Shown in pieces: positions 43,257 through 53,148 of a stretch of DNA of 64,000 nt. The position numbers and the translations under genes were made by a program. The stretch is from Novosphingobium sp. SCN 66-18 (GTDB taxonomy: Bacteria > Pseudomonadota > Alphaproteobacteria > Sphingomonadales > Sphingomonadaceae): positions 62,001-126,000 of the forward strand of contig MEGD01000001.1 in the NCBI GenBank assembly GCA_001725355.1, written 5' to 3'. Numbering within the stretch: position 1 is the stretch's first letter; every line of letters starts with the position of its first letter. The notes beneath the pieces were generated by a model, which worked only from the letters and a program-made list of their open reading frames with translations, had not been told where the DNA came from and made no database searches.

Positions 43257-44768
43257 CTACCCCGTCGGCGGAGCGATGATCCGGTATTCGCCGGCAAGGT
43301 GCATCATGCTCATCAGATAGAGCATGCCGTCGAAATAGCGCTGTTCGCCTGCGGGCATCGGCGTGTCCCACAGCTCCTTGACGAAGGCGCGCGCCAGCGG
43401 CGCCGGCGTTCCCGCCAGCCCGGCCACGGCCGTGGCCGCCACCATCCCCGGCGAATGGCGCTGCGACAGGGGCTTGCCATCCAGCGTGTAGCGATCGGCG
43501 AAGCGATCGATCCCCTCGCCCGCCAGGAAGGTCTGGATCGCGGTGCTCAGCGTCTTCTGGCGCGGGTCCTTGCCCCACCAGCTGGCATCGACCGACCAGT
43601 TGCTCGACGTGCGCCAGCTGTCGTAGCCGAACGGATAGGGCTCGCCCGTGCCCGTCGTCATGGTGCTGCCGTCGAAATAGCTGTGATCGGGGGCGAGGCC
43701 GGTGCGCGCGTCCGTCACGCGCACGAAGTAATCGCGGCTGACGTCGGCGGCCGTGGCCCAGAACGCGCGATCGGCCTCCGGCCCCCAGCGCGCCCACAGT
43801 TCGTAGAACGCGGGCAGGTGGTAGGACGCGTCCGACCCCGGATAGCCCACGTCCGCCACGAAGCGGACCATCGCGTGGCTCTCCTCCATCATCGGCCCCA
43901 CCGCGTGGGGCTTCGGCGCGGGATCGCGCCATGGCGGCGGAGGCGTCTTGCCCTGCGCGGCCAGCGCCGCCGCCTCGGCGCGGTTGTTGATGCTGGGCCA
44001 GGGATGGTCCGGCTGCACGAACGGCGCGTCGCCCGGATGGATGCGGAACGGCGGCGTCCCGGTCATGACCGGGCGATGGCGCATCGCGGTCAGGATGCGG
44101 TCGGCTTCGGCCTTGTAGTCGTAGATGCCCGTGCCGTTGCCCCAGCGGTTCGCCGCGAAATAGAGCGCCATGGCGAAGAACTCCTCGCCATCGGGCGCGG
44201 CCCCGGCGCTGCGCGGGCTGCCGTCTGTGCCCATCGACCACGCGAAGTAGCCATAGGAAGGATTGGCCGGATCGGTCACCTGCATGTAGGTCTTGGCCCA
44301 GTTCCACAGCGCGTCGAACTCGCGCTTGTGGTCCAGCTGGACGGCGATCATCATGCCATAGCTCATGCCTTCGGACCGGGCATCGTTGTTTGCCCAGTCG
44401 GTAACGTAGGCCAGCGTGCCGTTCGCGTTGGCGCCGGTCTCGAAATAGAGCCGCTGCTCCTGCCCGTCGCCATGGAAATAGGCGCGCCACGTCGCGTCGA
44501 TCCGCGCCTTCACCGCCTCGCGCGGCACGCCGAGCAGTTCGGTGAAGAGATTGCGGTACGCGCCAGTGGCATAGGCGCCCTTGCCGTCGCCGGGATGCCG
44601 CGTGACTTTCCACAGCGGCGCTTCCTGATGCCGGGTGAAGGCCACACCCGGCGGGGCGGTGGACGCCTCGGTGACCTGCGCCTTCTTCGCGGGCTGCGCG
44701 GCGGCGGGGGCAGCCGCCGACAAGGCCGATGCCGCGACCGGCAGGGCAAGGAGCGCCAGTGCCCTCAC
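43257..44768 (-). CDS. GH8 xylanase/exo-oligoxylanase-type enzyme
   Basis: About 503 residues with a signal peptide (ALALLALPVAASALSAAAPAAAQ). The (alpha/alpha)6 GH8 domain has its general acid E133 in DARSEGMSYGMM, followed by PSYGYFAWSM and SYFDGSTMTTGTGEPYPFGYDSWRTSSNW. The SEGMSYGMMIAVQLD block is typical of GH8 xylanases, including the reducing-end exo-oligoxylanases, so xylo-oligosaccharide cleavage is more likely than cellulose or chitosan. The GTG start overlaps the GH3 stop by GTGA, so the two enzymes are co-translated: GH8 trims oligomers and GH3 releases xylose. Confidence 0.87.
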   Translation of the reverse strand: MRALALLALPVAASALSAAAPAAAQPAKKAQVTEASTAPPGVAFTRHQEAPLWKVTRHPGDGKGAYATGAYRNLFTELLGVPREAVKARIDATWRAYFHGDGQEQRLYFETGANANGTLAYVTDWANNDARSEGMSYGMMIAVQLDHKREFDALWNWAKTYMQVTDPANPSYGYFAWSMGTDGSPRSAGAAPDGEEFFAMALYFAANRWGNGTGIYDYKAEADRILTAMRHRPVMTGTPPFRIHPGDAPFVQPDHPWPSINNRAEAAALAAQGKTPPPPWRDPAPKPHAVGPMMEESHAMVRFVADVGYPGSDASYHLPAFYELWARWGPEADRAFWATAADVSRDYFVRVTDARTGLAPDHSYFDGSTMTTGTGEPYPFGYDSWRTSSNWSVDASWWGKDPRQKTLSTAIQTFLAGEGIDRFADRYTLDGKPLSQRHSPGMVAATAVAGLAGTPAPLARAFVKELWDTPMPAGEQRYFDGMLYLMSMMHLAGEYRIIAPPTG

Positions 44769-47443
44769 TTCGGCACATCCGCCACGCGATCGACAGTGAA
44801 CGTGGTCTCCGTGCCCGGCAGCCCGCTGTCCGGCTGACCGCCACCCAGGTTCAGGCGATAGGCTCCGGCGAAGACCTGCCGCACGCCATCGGGCCGCACC
44901 GCGGAAAGATCGCGCGGGGAAAGTTCCAGCGTCACCGCCTTGCTCTCGCCCGGCTTCAGCGCCACCCGCTGCAGCCCGCGCAGGGCCACGCGCGGCGCGC
45001 CCGGCTGATCGGGGAAGCGCAGGTAGGCCTGCACCACTTCCTCGCCCTCGCGCGTGCCGGTGTTGGTGACCTGCGCGGTCACGCGGATGCCGTTCGCGGT
45101 GCTGCCGTCCACCGGCTCCACCCGCGCGGGTCCATAGCCGAACGTGGTGTAGCTCAGGCCATAGCCGAAGCCATAGACCGGCTTGCCGGTGAAGTAGCGG
45201 TAGGTCCGCCCCGCCATCGCATAGTTGGTGAAGGCCGGTAGATCGGCCGTGTCCTTGTAAAAGGTCAGCGGCAGGCGGCCCGAGGGGTTGACCTTGCCCG
45301 ACAGCGCATTGGCCACGGCCAGGCCGCCCGCCTGCCCCGGATACCACGCCTCCACCAGCGCATCGGCATTGTCCTTCGCCCATGACAAGTCGATCGGGCT
45401 GCCGTTCATCGTCACGACGATCAACGGCTTGCCCAGCGTACGCGCGCGGATCAGCAGCTCGCGCTGGTCCATCGGCAGTTCCAGCCCGGTCTTGTCGCCG
45501 CCGTCGAAGCCTTCGATCTTGAGCGGCATTTCCTCGCCCTCGAGATCGGAGGTCAGGCCGACCACCGCCACCAGCACGTCCGCGTCGGCCGCGCCCCGCG
45601 CCAGATCGCCCCAGGGATCATGAGTGATGCGCTTCCAGAACAGGCCCGGCCCCGCCGCGCCGCCGCCTTCCAGGTCGAAGTGGAGCGGATAGCGCTCGCC
45701 CTTCTTCAGCTGGACCTCGACATACTTGGGCGCTTCGCCCCACAGCGAATAGCGGTCGGACCGGACCAGCGGCTTACCGTCGATCTCCAGCGCGCCTTTC
45801 ACCCCGGTCACGCCCAGCTTGTAGAGACCGCTTTCCGGCGCGACGAAGAAGCCGTCCCACACCACCTTGTGCGCGTCGGAAACCTCTTTCAGCTGCATCG
45901 CGCTGCTCTGGAGATTAGCCTCGATCCGCGTGACCACCGGCCTCGCGGAGAAGGTCCGTTCGCCGCGCGGCTTGGCAGGGTCGATCGCGTTGTAATAGAC
46001 CGCGCGCAGCCCCGGCTGTCCATCGGGCGTCAGGAAATTACCGTCGGTGACGAGATCGCCGTCGGTGATCGAGGGCGCGAACGGCACCAGCGTGACCTTC
46101 GCCTCGGGCATCGCCCGGCGCAGACCATCGACCACCGAGATCGGCGGCGCCGAATTGGGCGAGGAATAGTTGCCGCGCAGCACGCGCGTGGCATCGCCCA
46201 GCGGCCCGATGACCGCGACGCGCACGCCGGGCTTGAGCGGCAGGACGCCGTTGTTCTTGAGCAGGACGAGGCTCTTTTCCGCCGCCTTGAGCGACAGGTC
46301 CCACCCCTCGCGCGTGCCCACCGCGCTCACCGGCGTGGCATTGGGCTTGCGCGCGGCGATCCCGCGCAGATCGCCGTTGCGGTAGCGCGCGGAAAACAGG
46401 CGCACCAGCACGCGGTCGAGATCGGTGTCGGTCAGATACCCGGCCTTGAGCGCGGCCTTGTACCGGTCCGCCAGCCCCGGAGCCTCGCCGATCGTGCCGG
46501 TGTGGCATTCGTTGTCCACGCCCGCCAGCAGGCCCGCCGCCACGCCCGAAGCGGCATCGGGCGCGTACTTGTGGCGATCGTAGATGTCGACCACCGCATC
46601 GCAATCGGACACGACATAGCCCTTGAAGCCCCACGCGCCGCGCAAGCGGTCCTTCAGCAGCAGGTCGCTGGCGCAGGCGGGCTGACCATCCACGCGGTTG
46701 TAGGCGCACATGATCGACCCAGCCTTGCCCTCCACGATCGCGGCGCGGAAGGCGGGCAGGTAGGTATCTTCCAGATCATGGCGCGAGACCATGATGTTGT
46801 CGGTGTGGCGCGTCGGCTCCGGCCCGGAATGGACCGCGAAGTGCTTGGGCGTGGCGATCACGTCGGGCAGGTCCGGGTTCGGGCCCTGGATGCCCTGCAC
46901 ATAGGCGACGCCCAGCCGGGCGGTCAGGAACGGGTCCTCGCCATAGGTCTCCTGCCCGCGCCCCCAGCGCGGATCGCGGAAGATGTTGATGTTGGGTGCC
47001 CAGGTATCGAGCCCGGTGCCGATCTTGCCGAGATGCCCGGTCTGCCGCGCCAGCGTGTGCAGCCCCTGCAACTCGGTGCTGATCACCCGCGCCACGTCGT
47101 GCACCAGCGGCGGATCGAACGTGGCGGCAAGGCCGATGGACTGCGGGAAGTTGGTGGTTGGCACCGCGCCGCCCGCTCCGTGCAGGCTCTCGGTCCACCA
47201 ATTGTAGGCGGGAATGCCCAGCCGCGGGATCGCCGGGGCGACGTTGAGCAGCTGTTCGACCTTTTCATCGACCGTCATCTTCGCGACCAGCGCCGATGCC
47301 GCGCGGTCCGCTTCCGTCCATGCCTCGGGCGATGCCGAAGCGGATTCCCGCGCCTGGGCGGGCGAAAACGTTAGCGCTATCAAACTTGCGGCGGCGAGTA
47401 GCGAACGCGCGGGACGGCGCGCGGGCATCGAACTCTCGATCAC
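44765..47443 (-). CDS. GH3 beta-xylosidase with PA14 domain
   Basis: An 892-residue exported GH3 enzyme. The signal peptide is at about residues 10-31. The barrel domain has WWTESLHG, KHFAVHSGPE and nucleophile D280 in GYVVSDCDAVVDI; the alpha/beta sandwich follows, with a PA14 insertion (about residues 470-600, GLRAVYYNAIDP...) and then the acid/base region SDLEGEEM. A fibronectin-III-like domain closes the protein. SDC at the nucleophile and WWTESLHG fit the beta-xylosidase/arabinofuranosidase subgroup. It starts at GTG with GAGAGGA upstream. A TTAGCGCTATCAA box occurs within the signal-peptide coding region. It is coupled to GH8 downstream. Confidence 0.9.
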   Translation of the reverse strand: MIESSMPARRPARSLLAAASLIALTFSPAQARESASASPEAWTEADRAASALVAKMTVDEKVEQLLNVAPAIPRLGIPAYNWWTESLHGAGGAVPTTNFPQSIGLAATFDPPLVHDVARVISTELQGLHTLARQTGHLGKIGTGLDTWAPNINIFRDPRWGRGQETYGEDPFLTARLGVAYVQGIQGPNPDLPDVIATPKHFAVHSGPEPTRHTDNIMVSRHDLEDTYLPAFRAAIVEGKAGSIMCAYNRVDGQPACASDLLLKDRLRGAWGFKGYVVSDCDAVVDIYDRHKYAPDAASGVAAGLLAGVDNECHTGTIGEAPGLADRYKAALKAGYLTDTDLDRVLVRLFSARYRNGDLRGIAARKPNATPVSAVGTREGWDLSLKAAEKSLVLLKNNGVLPLKPGVRVAVIGPLGDATRVLRGNYSSPNSAPPISVVDGLRRAMPEAKVTLVPFAPSITDGDLVTDGNFLTPDGQPGLRAVYYNAIDPAKPRGERTFSARPVVTRIEANLQSSAMQLKEVSDAHKVVWDGFFVAPESGLYKLGVTGVKGALEIDGKPLVRSDRYSLWGEAPKYVEVQLKKGERYPLHFDLEGGGAAGPGLFWKRITHDPWGDLARGAADADVLVAVVGLTSDLEGEEMPLKIEGFDGGDKTGLELPMDQRELLIRARTLGKPLIVVTMNGSPIDLSWAKDNADALVEAWYPGQAGGLAVANALSGKVNPSGRLPLTFYKDTADLPAFTNYAMAGRTYRYFTGKPVYGFGYGLSYTTFGYGPARVEPVDGSTANGIRVTAQVTNTGTREGEEVVQAYLRFPDQPGAPRVALRGLQRVALKPGESKAVTLELSPRDLSAVRPDGVRQVFAGAYRLNLGGGQPDSGLPGTETTFTVDRVADVPK
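47371..47383. promoter_or_regulatory. XylR-like box inside the GH3 signal-peptide region
   Basis: TTAGCGCTATCAA carries the same TAGCGCTA centre as the upstream boxes but lies 60-72 bases inside the GH3 coding sequence, encoding part of the LIAL segment. It could act as a roadblock operator or be chance. Confidence 0.4.
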
Positions 47444-47519
47444 GAAGATGTCCTCTCTGGTCTTCTGGTCCGGGCGTACCCGGGCCGGCGTTCAAGCGTG
47501 GTCAGACGGGCAGGCGTGG

Positions 47520-49082
47520 TCACACGGGCTGAAGGCCATATTCCACGATGCGGTTGATCAGGTCGCGATGGCGCGGCAGCGCCGTCAGCATGCGCGCGGT
47601 GACATCGGCGTTCTGCCCCCTTGCCCGGCGGGCATCGCGCACCTCGGGTTCCAGCGCGCGGGCCGAGACCTCGGAGCGGAAGCCCATGCCATAGAGCACG
47701 TACTGGTAGGAGGCCGAAGGGAATACCTCGTCCACCCGGTCGAACTCCTCGTGCATGTAGGGCGGCTGCCAGCGCCATAGCGCCAGTAGTTCCCGCAGGC
47801 GTTCGGGGATCGTCGCCGGGTCCATGTTGTCGCGCCAGAAGGCGGTGTCGCGGCGCTGGCTCAGCACATAGTGGAGCTTGAGGAAATCGATGATCCGCCC
47901 CCAGCGGTACAGCGTCTTCTCGTTGTAGCGCCGGGCCACGATGTCCATGACCTCGCGCGCGGGGGGCATCTGGTCGGCGATCATCTTCGCCGAAAGCTCG
48001 ATCAGCACGATCGCCGAGGCTTCCAGCGGTTCGAGGAAGCCCGCCGCCAGCCCCACCGCCACGCAGTTGCCCTTCCAGAACAGTTCGCGGTGGCCCGAAC
48101 GGATATCGATCTTGCGCACGGCAAGGCCGTCGGCCGCCGGGCCGATATAGGCGCGCAGCTCGGCTTCGGCCTGTTCGCGGCTGATATGGCGGCTCGAATA
48201 GACATGGCCCACGCCGCGCCGCGTCGGCAGGCCGATGTCCCAGATCCAGCCCGCCGATTGCGCGGTGGAGATGGTGTGCGTGGCGATCGGCGCGTCCGGA
48301 TCGGGATAGGGCACCTGCACCGCCAGCGCGGTATCGCAGAACAGCACGTCGTTGCAGTCCTTGAAGCCCACGCCCATCGTCTCGCCCAGCAGCAGGCTGC
48401 GCATGCCGGTGCAATCGACGAACAGGTCGCCGGCGATCTCGCCCGCCTGCTCGGTCACGATCGCACGGATGTCGCCGCTCTCGTCCTGAAGCACCTGGCG
48501 CATATCGGCCAGCACGTGGCGCACGCCCAGCTTTTCGGTGCAATGCCGCTGCATGAACGGCGCGAACTTTCCGGCATCGAGGTGATAGGCATAGTTTGCC
48601 TGCCCCTCGAACTCGGCATCGGTCATGGTCTTGGGTGCGAGGTTCTCGTCGCAGATGCGGCCCTGCGGGCACACCGCGTCGCAGAACGTCTCGTCCGCGT
48701 CCCCGTCTTCAACCATCGTCCCCGCCAGCCAGTGCGGCGCGAGGTTCAGTTGCCCGAAGCGCTGCGGCAGCACCAGCGGGTGGTAATAGGCATCGTCATC
48801 CGCGCCGGTGGTCCATTTGGCGAACAGCGCGCCCTGCTTGAAGGCGGCATCGCATTCGCGGAAGAAGTCGGTTTCGGAAATGCCGACGCTTTTCAGGGTG
48901 GAGCGCAAGGTCGGCCAGGTCCCCTCGCCCACGCCGATGATCGGCACGTTGGGGGATTCGACCAGGGTAACGGAAAAGTCGTGCCCCATGCGCGGGCGGT
49001 GCTTGGCGGCAATGATCGCCGCGGTCAGCCATCCGGCGGTCCCGCCACCGACAATCACGACATCGCGCACTGCATGCACCAT
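47520..49082 (-). CDS. Flavin-dependent tryptophan-halogenase-like protein
   Basis: A 520-residue member of the tryptophan halogenase family. The FAD-binding motif VGGGTAGWLTA lies at residues 11-21 and GVGEGTWPTL near 50-59. The catalytic lysine candidate is K82 in CDAAFKQGALF, the WxWxI motif is present (GWIWDIGLP), and a conserved glutamate lies in FLEPLEAS. It looks able to use FADH2, but the substrate is unknown. No flavin reductase or secondary-metabolite gene is nearby. It sits in a TonB receptor/SapC/cupin setting repeatedly seen in Caulobacter, Xanthomonas and sphingomonad carbohydrate loci. It follows the receptor by 79 bp and precedes GH3. Confidence 0.87.
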   Translation of the reverse strand: MVHAVRDVVIVGGGTAGWLTAAIIAAKHRPRMGHDFSVTLVESPNVPIIGVGEGTWPTLRSTLKSVGISETDFFRECDAAFKQGALFAKWTTGADDDAYYHPLVLPQRFGQLNLAPHWLAGTMVEDGDADETFCDAVCPQGRICDENLAPKTMTDAEFEGQANYAYHLDAGKFAPFMQRHCTEKLGVRHVLADMRQVLQDESGDIRAIVTEQAGEIAGDLFVDCTGMRSLLLGETMGVGFKDCNDVLFCDTALAVQVPYPDPDAPIATHTISTAQSAGWIWDIGLPTRRGVGHVYSSRHISREQAEAELRAYIGPAADGLAVRKIDIRSGHRELFWKGNCVAVGLAAGFLEPLEASAIVLIELSAKMIADQMPPAREVMDIVARRYNEKTLYRWGRIIDFLKLHYVLSQRRDTAFWRDNMDPATIPERLRELLALWRWQPPYMHEEFDRVDEVFPSASYQYVLYGMGFRSEVSARALEPEVRDARRARGQNADVTARMLTALPRHRDLINRIVEYGLQPV

Positions 49083-49161
49083 CCGCGTCCTGCCCCGTTA
49101 CTCGAACGACTATTGGTAGTGGCGGCACCGGCATGGGAACCGGCGCCGCCGCCACGGCACA

Positions 49162-52083
49162 TCAGTAGTTGAAACGGGCGCCAAAGACAAAACGACGACC
49201 GTAGGACCAGGTATCGAGCGGCATGTTCGAGAACCGGCCATAGGTGCTGTAGGTCGAGTTGTTGAGGTTGGTGCCTTCGAAGAACACCGAAACCTGCTTG
49301 GTCAGCTGGTAGCTGGCGCTGGCGTCGATCTGGAACTGGCGGTTCACGTTCACCGGTTCCGCGCCGAACGTGCCACCCTGGGTCTGGCCCAGGCTGAGCA
49401 GGTACTTGTCGCGCCAGTTGCCGGCGAGGCGAACCTCCAGCCCGTTCTTGTCGTAGAAGGCGATCAGGTTGGCCGAATTGGCCAGCCCGGTGATCGCGAA
49501 GGCCGAACCCGAGATGTCGCCCGTGTCGAACGTGCGGTTGGTGCTGACCAGCGTGGCGTTGGCGTTGAAGCCGAAGCCGGTTTCGCCGAACACGTGCTGC
49601 CAGGCGATTTCCACGCCGCGCACCACGCCTTCCGGGCCGTTGACCTTGCCGTTCACCTGGAACTGCGCGGCCTGGCCGGTGAACGGATCGGTCACGCCGT
49701 TGATCGTCTGGGTGCGCACGCCGCCGACGATGAAGTTCGAGATGAACTTCATGAAGCCGTTGACCGCGAAGTACGAGTTCGAGCCGTAGTAGTATTCGGC
49801 GCCCAGATCGAGGTTATCGGCCAGGTAGGGCTTGAGGTTGGCGTTGCCGCCCGACGCCGCCAGGCTGCCCTTCCGCAGCGTGCCCAGCGTGATCGTGGGG
49901 CTCAGGTCGTTCAGCACCGGCCGGGTCAGCGTGCGCGAAGCGTCGAAGCGCAGCTGCAGCTTCGGCGTCACTTCCAGCTTCACGTCCAGGCTCGGCAGGA
50001 CGTAGTTGTAGCTGGTCTCGCGGGTGATGAGCTGGTCGGGAGTGTACGAGCCCACCGAGATCAGCGTCGGATCGGTCGGGACCGTCACCAGCGTCACCGG
50101 GTTGCGACCGATCGCGCCCGAAGTCAGCTTGGTGTATTCGTCACGCACGCCGGCGCTGATGTGGATCGGCATGTTGCCGACCATGCTGTCGAAGTTGATG
50201 CGCAGATAGCCGGCGAAGGTCCGTTCGCGCACATTCAGCACGCTGGCCGGATCGAACGCGGGCGCGGTGGTGCCGCCACCGGTCGCTTCGAGCGCGCGAT
50301 AGACCGCCACCGGATCGTAGGCGATGATCGCGGGCGCCAGGTTGCCCTTGTAGCCGGGGATGAAGTTGGCGGTGCTGATCGTGCCCTGGTAGATGCTGCT
50401 GGGCAGCGGCGCCACCGCGCCGGTGCGGCCCGACGGCGCGCCATAGCCGCCGTAACGGAAGAACGTGCCGTTGACGAACGGGCTCTGGTTTTCCTTGTGG
50501 AACTTGTTTTCCTGGTAGCTCGCGCCGAAGTGGATCTTGATCGCGTCGCTTTCGTACTTGCCCGAAATCTTGATCTGCTTGACCAGGTCCGTGTAATAAT
50601 TGGGGAAGCCCGCGATCACGTGGCTGCCGATCAGCGACTGGTCGGTGAACTTCCCGACGTTGCCGTTCGGGCCGACGTCGTGGATGCTGGCCAGGTAACC
50701 CGAGCTGGGACCGCCGATGGTGACGCCGGTGTTGGCGCCCAGCACTGTCGAATAGTTGGTGCAAGAGGTCGGCGCGGTGGTCGGCGTCGCGCCGGCCGGA
50801 TAGGTACAACCGGTCGAAAGGAACGGGCCGTTCGGATCGGCGTTGGTGCCGCCATAGCCGATGTCCATGGCATTGGCGTAACCGTTCTTGCCGGGGTTCA
50901 GGACCGAGCGTGACAGCGAAGCATCGACATCGAAGCTGAGCTGGTCGGTGGCTTCCCACTTCAGGTTGCCGCCCACCATGTAGGTCTGGTTGATGTCCCG
51001 CGCGAGATTGGCGTTGAAGTCCATCGGCGTACCGAACTGGTTGAAGTCCACCACGGTGCCGTTGCTGTCCTGCTTCACGTTGCGCAGGTCATCGCCGTTG
51101 AACCACGCGCCGTAGCCGTAAGTCGCGGTGTGCAGCGTCTGGCGGGTGAAATTGCCGTCCAGGGTCACCAGCACCTTGTCGCTGGGGCGCCACTGGTAGG
51201 CCAGGCGGCCGTCGATGCGCTCGTCCTTGGTGTTGACCTGGTTGGCGCCCAGCTGCTGCGGGAACCAGCCCAGCACGTTCTTCTTGGCGGGCGTGAAGTC
51301 GCTGGTCTGGCACGCGGGCTGCGACTGGCACTGGTAGAAGTAGTTGCCGATCCAGCCGGGGATGAAGACCTGGTTGGAGGTCGTGTCCGAACGCTTGTAG
51401 GCGACATAGGCCAGGATACCCATGGTATCGTCGGCAAAGGTCGTGCTGGCCAGCGCGGCGCCCGAGGGAACGACCCGGCCGCTGCGGTCCTGCACCGATC
51501 CCGAAGCCTTCAGCGCCAGCTTGGTTCCGTTGCTGTCGAAGGGCTTGGGCAGCGCGACGTTGATCGTCGCGCCGATCGCGCTGTTGCCGAGCTCCACGTC
51601 CGGGGTCTTGTAGACCGAAATGTTCTGGACGAAGTCCGAACCGATCGTGGTGAAGTCCACCGCGCGGTTGCCCGAAGCGGTCGACAGATGGCGGCCGTCG
51701 AACTGGGTATCGTTGAAGTCGCCACCGAAGCCGCGCACGGTCACGCCGTTGGCTTCGCCGCGCGCGCCCGACCGCTGGATCGAGATGCCGGGCAGGCGCT
51801 GCAACGCGTCGGCCACGTTGGCATCGGGGAACTTGCCGATGTCCTCGGCGGAAATCGCGTCCACCACGCCGGACGCGTTCCGCTTGATCTCCATGTTACG
51901 CTGGAGCGAACCGCGGATGCCGGTGACGATGATTTCGGAGCCTGGCTCATTGCTGACCTCGGCATCGGCCGGGCCTGCGCTTTCGGCCGGCGCCTGCTGC
52001 GCCACCGCCGGCATGGCGATCGCGAGCGCGATGGCGCCCGACGCCCCGCCCAGCAGGAACCGCGAATTGATTGAAGTCCTCAT
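49162..52083 (-). CDS. TonB-dependent receptor for pentose oligosaccharides
   Basis: A 973-residue receptor of the TonB-Xanth-Caul type used for plant oligosaccharide uptake. The signal peptide is at about 20-45 and the mature protein starts QQAPAES. A plug domain (about 65-210, with SAEDIGKFPDANVADALQRLPGISIQR and GFGGDFNDTQFDGR) precedes a large barrel ending GRRFVFGARFNY. The ATG at 52083 has GGAGAGGG upstream; the frame stays open further, but those residues look non-coding. It is upstream of the halogenase, GH3 and GH8 on the same strand. A XylR-like box lies about 200 bp upstream, in the divergent gap with SapC. Confidence 0.92.
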   Translation of the reverse strand: MRTSINSRFLLGGASGAIALAIAMPAVAQQAPAESAGPADAEVSNEPGSEIIVTGIRGSLQRNMEIKRNASGVVDAISAEDIGKFPDANVADALQRLPGISIQRSGARGEANGVTVRGFGGDFNDTQFDGRHLSTASGNRAVDFTTIGSDFVQNISVYKTPDVELGNSAIGATINVALPKPFDSNGTKLALKASGSVQDRSGRVVPSGAALASTTFADDTMGILAYVAYKRSDTTSNQVFIPGWIGNYFYQCQSQPACQTSDFTPAKKNVLGWFPQQLGANQVNTKDERIDGRLAYQWRPSDKVLVTLDGNFTRQTLHTATYGYGAWFNGDDLRNVKQDSNGTVVDFNQFGTPMDFNANLARDINQTYMVGGNLKWEATDQLSFDVDASLSRSVLNPGKNGYANAMDIGYGGTNADPNGPFLSTGCTYPAGATPTTAPTSCTNYSTVLGANTGVTIGGPSSGYLASIHDVGPNGNVGKFTDQSLIGSHVIAGFPNYYTDLVKQIKISGKYESDAIKIHFGASYQENKFHKENQSPFVNGTFFRYGGYGAPSGRTGAVAPLPSSIYQGTISTANFIPGYKGNLAPAIIAYDPVAVYRALEATGGGTTAPAFDPASVLNVRERTFAGYLRINFDSMVGNMPIHISAGVRDEYTKLTSGAIGRNPVTLVTVPTDPTLISVGSYTPDQLITRETSYNYVLPSLDVKLEVTPKLQLRFDASRTLTRPVLNDLSPTITLGTLRKGSLAASGGNANLKPYLADNLDLGAEYYYGSNSYFAVNGFMKFISNFIVGGVRTQTINGVTDPFTGQAAQFQVNGKVNGPEGVVRGVEIAWQHVFGETGFGFNANATLVSTNRTFDTGDISGSAFAITGLANSANLIAFYDKNGLEVRLAGNWRDKYLLSLGQTQGGTFGAEPVNVNRQFQIDASASYQLTKQVSVFFEGTNLNNSTYSTYGRFSNMPLDTWSYGRRFVFGARFNY

Positions 52084-52450
52084 ACCCTCTCCACTGCTCT
52101 GTCTGACGGCCCCCCCGCCCGGGAAGGAGACGACATCGCTCGCACCGTTCACTGCCTCCCGAACGGGCCGAAACGGGGAGCTCCAGGGTCGCTGAGGACA
52201 ACGCCGTGCAACTGCGGTTGCCAGCCATCTCTCCGCCACGCCGGTGCTCTGCTCGTCACCTTGCCCATTTTGAGTAACCGATAAAGGTAGCGCTATCAAC
52301 ATGAAATTGTCTGCGCAATCAGACTCGTGCCCCGCAGTGTTGCACAAAGCCCACGATTCCGGTTAGAGTTTCGATGTTAGCGCGCACATCGAGGCCCGCA
52401 ACATCATGTAATAACCATCGCAAAACACGCGAGAATGCAGGAGAGGACGA
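52084..52450. other. Divergent regulatory gap between TonB receptor and SapC
   Basis: A 367-bp gap with no convincing gene. It holds a XylR-like box (52286-52298) and room for promoters in both directions; on the plus strand TTGAGT and TATCAA are 18 bases apart around the box. The left part is G+C-rich untranslated leader of the receptor. Confidence 0.6.
52286..52298. promoter_or_regulatory. XylR-like box between TonB receptor and SapC genes
   Basis: GGTAGCGCTATCA, identical over 13 bases to the box before the lipoprotein GH43 gene (36246). It lies 203 bp from the receptor start and 153 bp from the SapC start, and so could serve both divergent units. Confidence 0.7.
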
Positions 52451-53143
52451 TTGGCGGAGCAAATCGAGATTCTGAACAGCGATGCCCATCGCAATCTTGC
52501 CATGCACCCGCTGGCAGGCACGCATCCGCATATGGTTCAGATCGTCGTTACCGAAGTGACGCGCGCCGCCGCCTGCTGTCCGGTGGTGCTCGCCAAATCG
52601 CCGGAGACGGGCCGATTCGCGCTGGTGGCGCTGTTCGGATTCCAGCCGGGCGAAGTGCTGGTCGAGGGCGCAGAGGCCGGAAACGCGGCCTTTCTTCCGC
52701 TCGACCTGCAACGCCAGGGCTTCTTCGCCGCCGACGACAATATCGCCATCGACCTTGCCCACGCCCGCTTCGCGCCCGGCGGCACGGTGCCCCTGTTCGA
52801 TGCGATGGGCGGGCCGAGCGACGAGATGCGCCTCGTGCAGCGCGCGATCGGCCATCTCATGGTCACCGCCGCGCCAACCGAGCAATTCATTGCCATGCTG
52901 GTGGAGGAAAGGCTGATCGAACCGGTCGACATTTCGCTTTCTTTCGACGACGGGCAGACGATCGCGCTGAACGGCCTTTATTCGGTGAGCGGCGAGGCGC
53001 TGTCGGCGCTCGAGGATGCGACAATCATCAGACTATTCCGGCAGGGTTGGCTCCAGGCCGCGCTCGCCATCCACGGCTCGCTGCACCAGGTGGGCATCCT
53101 CGCCCGCCGCCGCAACGAACGGCTCGCAGCCGGCTGGAACTGA
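52451..53143 (+). CDS. SapC-family protein
   Basis: A 230-residue SapC-family protein, recognised from PLDLQRQGFFAADDNIAIDLAHARF and the SLSFDDGQTIALNGLYSVSGEAL stretch. There is no signal peptide or membrane segment. Biochemical function is unknown; SapC genes travel with TonB receptors and halogenase-like genes in alphaproteobacterial and xanthomonad carbohydrate loci. The start is TTG at 52451 with GGAGAGG upstream. It is followed after 5 bp by the JmjC-like cupin gene, with which it should be co-translated. The older link of the name to S-layer export or peptide resistance does not fit this context. Confidence 0.85.
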   Translation: MAEQIEILNSDAHRNLAMHPLAGTHPHMVQIVVTEVTRAAACCPVVLAKSPETGRFALVALFGFQPGEVLVEGAEAGNAAFLPLDLQRQGFFAADDNIAIDLAHARFAPGGTVPLFDAMGGPSDEMRLVQRAIGHLMVTAAPTEQFIAMLVEERLIEPVDISLSFDDGQTIALNGLYSVSGEALSALEDATIIRLFRQGWLQAALAIHGSLHQVGILARRRNERLAAGWN

Positions 53144-53148
53144 GCCGG

